Made by a program: the position numbers and the translations under genes. Shown here piece by piece: positions 61,990-64,000 of a stretch of 64,000 bases of DNA (position 1 is its first letter; every line of letters starts with the position of its first letter). The notes below the pieces were generated by a model, which was not told where the DNA came from, did not search any database, and saw only the letters and a list, made by a program, of their open reading frames with translations. The stretch covers positions 20,007,411 through 20,071,410 of the forward strand of contig NC_067203.1 of the NCBI RefSeq assembly GCF_026262505.1, written 5' to 3'. Source of the stretch: Trichomonas vaginalis G3. Taxonomy: Eukaryota > Parabasalia > Trichomonadida > Trichomonadidae.

Positions 61990-63525
61990 TCAATTGGGGA
62001 AAAGCTGTTTCAAGTTTGCTAATAAATTGGATTCACCCAACTCACGCAATGCTTCAGAGAATGATTCAACAATTCTTCCATCATCAATCTTTTTCTCTTT
62101 GATGAACAATATATTAGAAACCATTTTTGGTGGATTTGAAGTGAAAAGAATGTATTTCATGGCGCCTCTAATTGTGTCTTCATTAGTTTTAGAAATGATG
62201 TCTTGGACAATGAACTTAAACTGAGTAACTTTCTCAATAGCAGTCAAATTCGCATTGAAAACGTCGAAAATCAAAGAATTGAGAGAACTAACTTCGGATT
62301 TATCAATGTTACCTGTTCCAAACTTCTCTTGGATGTTTTGTCTTTGAATAAAAAGTGAAAACGCCTGATCATAAATTAACAAGTGATTCTTCTTGGAAAC
62401 AAACTCAAGGTACTTCTGGTTGTTATCATTGGATTTCTCACGTGGTATTAATATACGTTCTGTAATTTGTTTCACGTATTTCTGGGCATTGATCAAAATC
62501 TGGGTATTTGTGTTCAATTCTGACTCGATGTCATTGTAGAGGTTGGAAATAGCATCGATGTTGTATTGATCTCCTAAAGTATTCAATATTTTCGTCGAAT
62601 TTTTAATTCTCTCGCAAACATCTGATTCTTTAGCGCTAAATGGGTCATTTGTTGTGCAAGCAATATCATTAATGATATTAATGAGGTTGAATCTTGGAAC
62701 TTTTGGTTGAATTCCTTTAATATAAGTTTGTTCGTCAGAATAATGAGGGAAGAAAGGAAGAATGTCAAAGATAGCAATAACGGTCTTGTCGAACTCTGAT
62801 CTCTCTTGATTTGTGGCTCTTTGGGTTATTGTCGTTGTATCTACGAAAGGAACAGGATTCAAGAAGGTGTTTCCCTGGGGGAAGATTTTGTTAAGGTCTG
62901 AAAAGACATGTTCGGCTATTTTTCGGATGTTTTCTTGGTTATTTGGTTGTAATCCGTATAACTCGGGATATTCTGTGATCAAATCAATTAACTTGTTAAC
63001 GACATTTTGATCGTTGAAGTAATCCTTCATGAAAGATGGTAAAAGGTTAAGATGTCTGATTGCATCATTAAAAATGTTGATACGGATAATATTGATCTCA
63101 TCTGTTGAAAACTTAGTGAAATTGGAAAGTTTCTTCATCAGTGGCTTTGAAAAAATCTTCTGAATGAAATAAGTAAATTGCGGGGAAATAAGAACTACAG
63201 GGCATTCGGGCTTTTCTGGAGAGTTTTTGTATGTTTCAATTTCTTTTGTAAACACCCAATACTTGTAAGTTTCAGGATCATGTTCTTGTTTTTTGAGCAA
63301 TTTCTCCAGAGCTTTTTCTTTTTTATTATGGTTATTTATGATTTTAAATGCTTTTTCGTAGTATTCCTTAAATTGCTTAAAATCGTTTTGTAGGGATAAC
63401 TTGAATTTAAGATCTTCCATGAACTGTTTAGATGCACGGTGAGCAAGAAATAGTTTCTCAAATATCTGCATGTCAGTATATGATATTTCTGGAAGTGGAA
63501 CCCCCACCTGATTATCTTGATTCAT
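61990..63525 (-). CDS. Helical protein, possible VPS9-domain Rab5-family exchange factor (511 aa)
   Basis: The frame is whole and almost entirely helical. The N-terminal part contains FKEYYEKAFKIINNHNKKEK. Near the end (about residues 460-490) RGAMKYILFTSNPPKMVSNI followed by LFIKEKK and ESFSEALREL resembles the last part of VPS9 domains, where a Y-x-L-x-x-A-x-P-P-x-L segment precedes a final helix. VPS9 proteins activate Rab5-type GTPases on endosomes. I did not see the whole domain clearly, so this is a lead, not an assignment. Confidence 0.45.
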   Translation of the reverse strand: MNQDNQVGVPLPEISYTDMQIFEKLFLAHRASKQFMEDLKFKLSLQNDFKQFKEYYEKAFKIINNHNKKEKALEKLLKKQEHDPETYKYWVFTKEIETYKNSPEKPECPVVLISPQFTYFIQKIFSKPLMKKLSNFTKFSTDEINIIRINIFNDAIRHLNLLPSFMKDYFNDQNVVNKLIDLITEYPELYGLQPNNQENIRKIAEHVFSDLNKIFPQGNTFLNPVPFVDTTTITQRATNQERSEFDKTVIAIFDILPFFPHYSDEQTYIKGIQPKVPRFNLINIINDIACTTNDPFSAKESDVCERIKNSTKILNTLGDQYNIDAISNLYNDIESELNTNTQILINAQKYVKQITERILIPREKSNDNNQKYLEFVSKKNHLLIYDQAFSLFIQRQNIQEKFGTGNIDKSEVSSLNSLIFDVFNANLTAIEKVTQFKFIVQDIISKTNEDTIRGAMKYILFTSNPPKMVSNILFIKEKKIDDGRIVESFSEALRELGESNLLANLKQLFPN

Positions 63526-63941
63526 TGTTTTTTTGGAAAAATTATAAAAAAAATAAATTTGAATTAAAAATTCCAGGATAAATAAATTAAAGTTAAATAT
63601 TGTATAATATCAAATTGGAATAGCAAAATATTTTTTGGGATAAATTTTCCAACTAAAATTCGTCTATTATTCTTTCCGTCAATAATATCAACAACCTCAT
63701 TTAATTAGTTCATTAAAATAGTCAATTGGTGCTTAGGAGATTTCGACGAAAGTCAAGCTTAAATGCTTCATTTTGATTTTTCAAACTTGCGAAATCGCTT
63801 GAATCTTGATGTTATTCAAGAGTATGTAATATGTAAAAGCTAATTAAAACTGTCTTATTTGAATTAATTTATGACAAAATATGAAAAGTGAACAGTCAGT
63901 TTTCTGTCAGCCAAACTTTTTGTTTTCATATTTTTAAAAAG
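63526..63941. other. Intergenic region between divergent genes
   Basis: These 416 AT-rich bases hold only the initiator listed at 63926. Confidence 0.6.
63926..63931 (+). promoter_or_regulatory. Initiator (Inr) of the SEC61 alpha gene
   Basis: TCATAT matches TCA-Y-W-Y and lies ten bases before the ATG at 63942. Confidence 0.5.
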
Positions 63942-64000
63942 ATGGGTTTTGATATTCTTAAGTCAATCAGACCTGTTCTAGAACTTATGCCAAACGTTCC
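63942..64000 (+). CDS. Probable SEC61 alpha, first 20 residues only
   Basis: The frame runs off the window and reads MGFDILKSIRPVLELMPNVP. This matches the start of Sec61 alpha proteins (M-G-x-x-x-L-x-x-x-K/R-P then L-P-E/N-V). Sec61 alpha forms the protein-conducting channel of the ER. An initiator is present upstream. With only 20 residues the call is tentative. Confidence 0.55.
   Translation, partial: MGFDILKSIRPVLELMPNV

Overview
The window is nuclear DNA of a parabasalid protist, most likely Trichomonas vaginalis or a close relative. It is AT-rich and packed with single-exon genes. Several upstream regions carry the trichomonad initiator (TCA-Y-W-Y) 10-30 bases before the ATG. Family signatures agree: a 1303-bp Tvmar1-type mariner, a Maverick (Polinton), DUF3447-ankyrin proteins and BspA-like leucine-rich-repeat surface proteins.

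1-19753 is a nested mobile region. Bases 1-18743 are the right-hand part of a Maverick; its left end lies outside the window. It carries regions for a packaging ATPase, a phage-tail-fibre-like protein, a retroviral-type integrase, a KilA-N protein, a protein-primed family B DNA polymerase, capsid proteins and small unknowns. Several regions are broken, so it is read as a recent fossil. It sits inside a Tvmar1 copy (18744-19296), which itself sits inside a fragment of a surface-protein-like gene (19299-19753). Within the Maverick, short GC-rich hairpins recur at eight loci, mostly inside reading frames, and an A+T box (core TTTATTTTTAtcc) precedes many genes.

19754-33662 holds a 1613-residue helical-repeat protein with a CHAT-like C-terminus, a whole Tvmar1 copy with an intact transposase frame, a decayed surface-protein gene, and an ABCB half-transporter gene split by a 1.8-kb non-autonomous DNA element flanked by a 9-bp direct repeat.

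33663-48373 is mostly housekeeping: APC1 of the anaphase-promoting complex, a frameshifted ankyrin gene, an eIF3f-like MPN protein, a small coiled-coil protein resembling dynein regulatory complex subunit 12, an unknown protein, the SAGA adaptor ADA2, ribosomal protein S6 and an unknown acidic/coiled-coil protein.

48374-64000 mixes a glycosyltransferase-like protein, ankyrin pseudogenes, a small inverted-repeat element, two adjacent BspA-like genes each cut by one in-frame stop, two little-known proteins (one perhaps with a VPS9 domain) and the first 20 codons of a probable SEC61 alpha gene. No rRNA genes or CRISPR arrays were seen.
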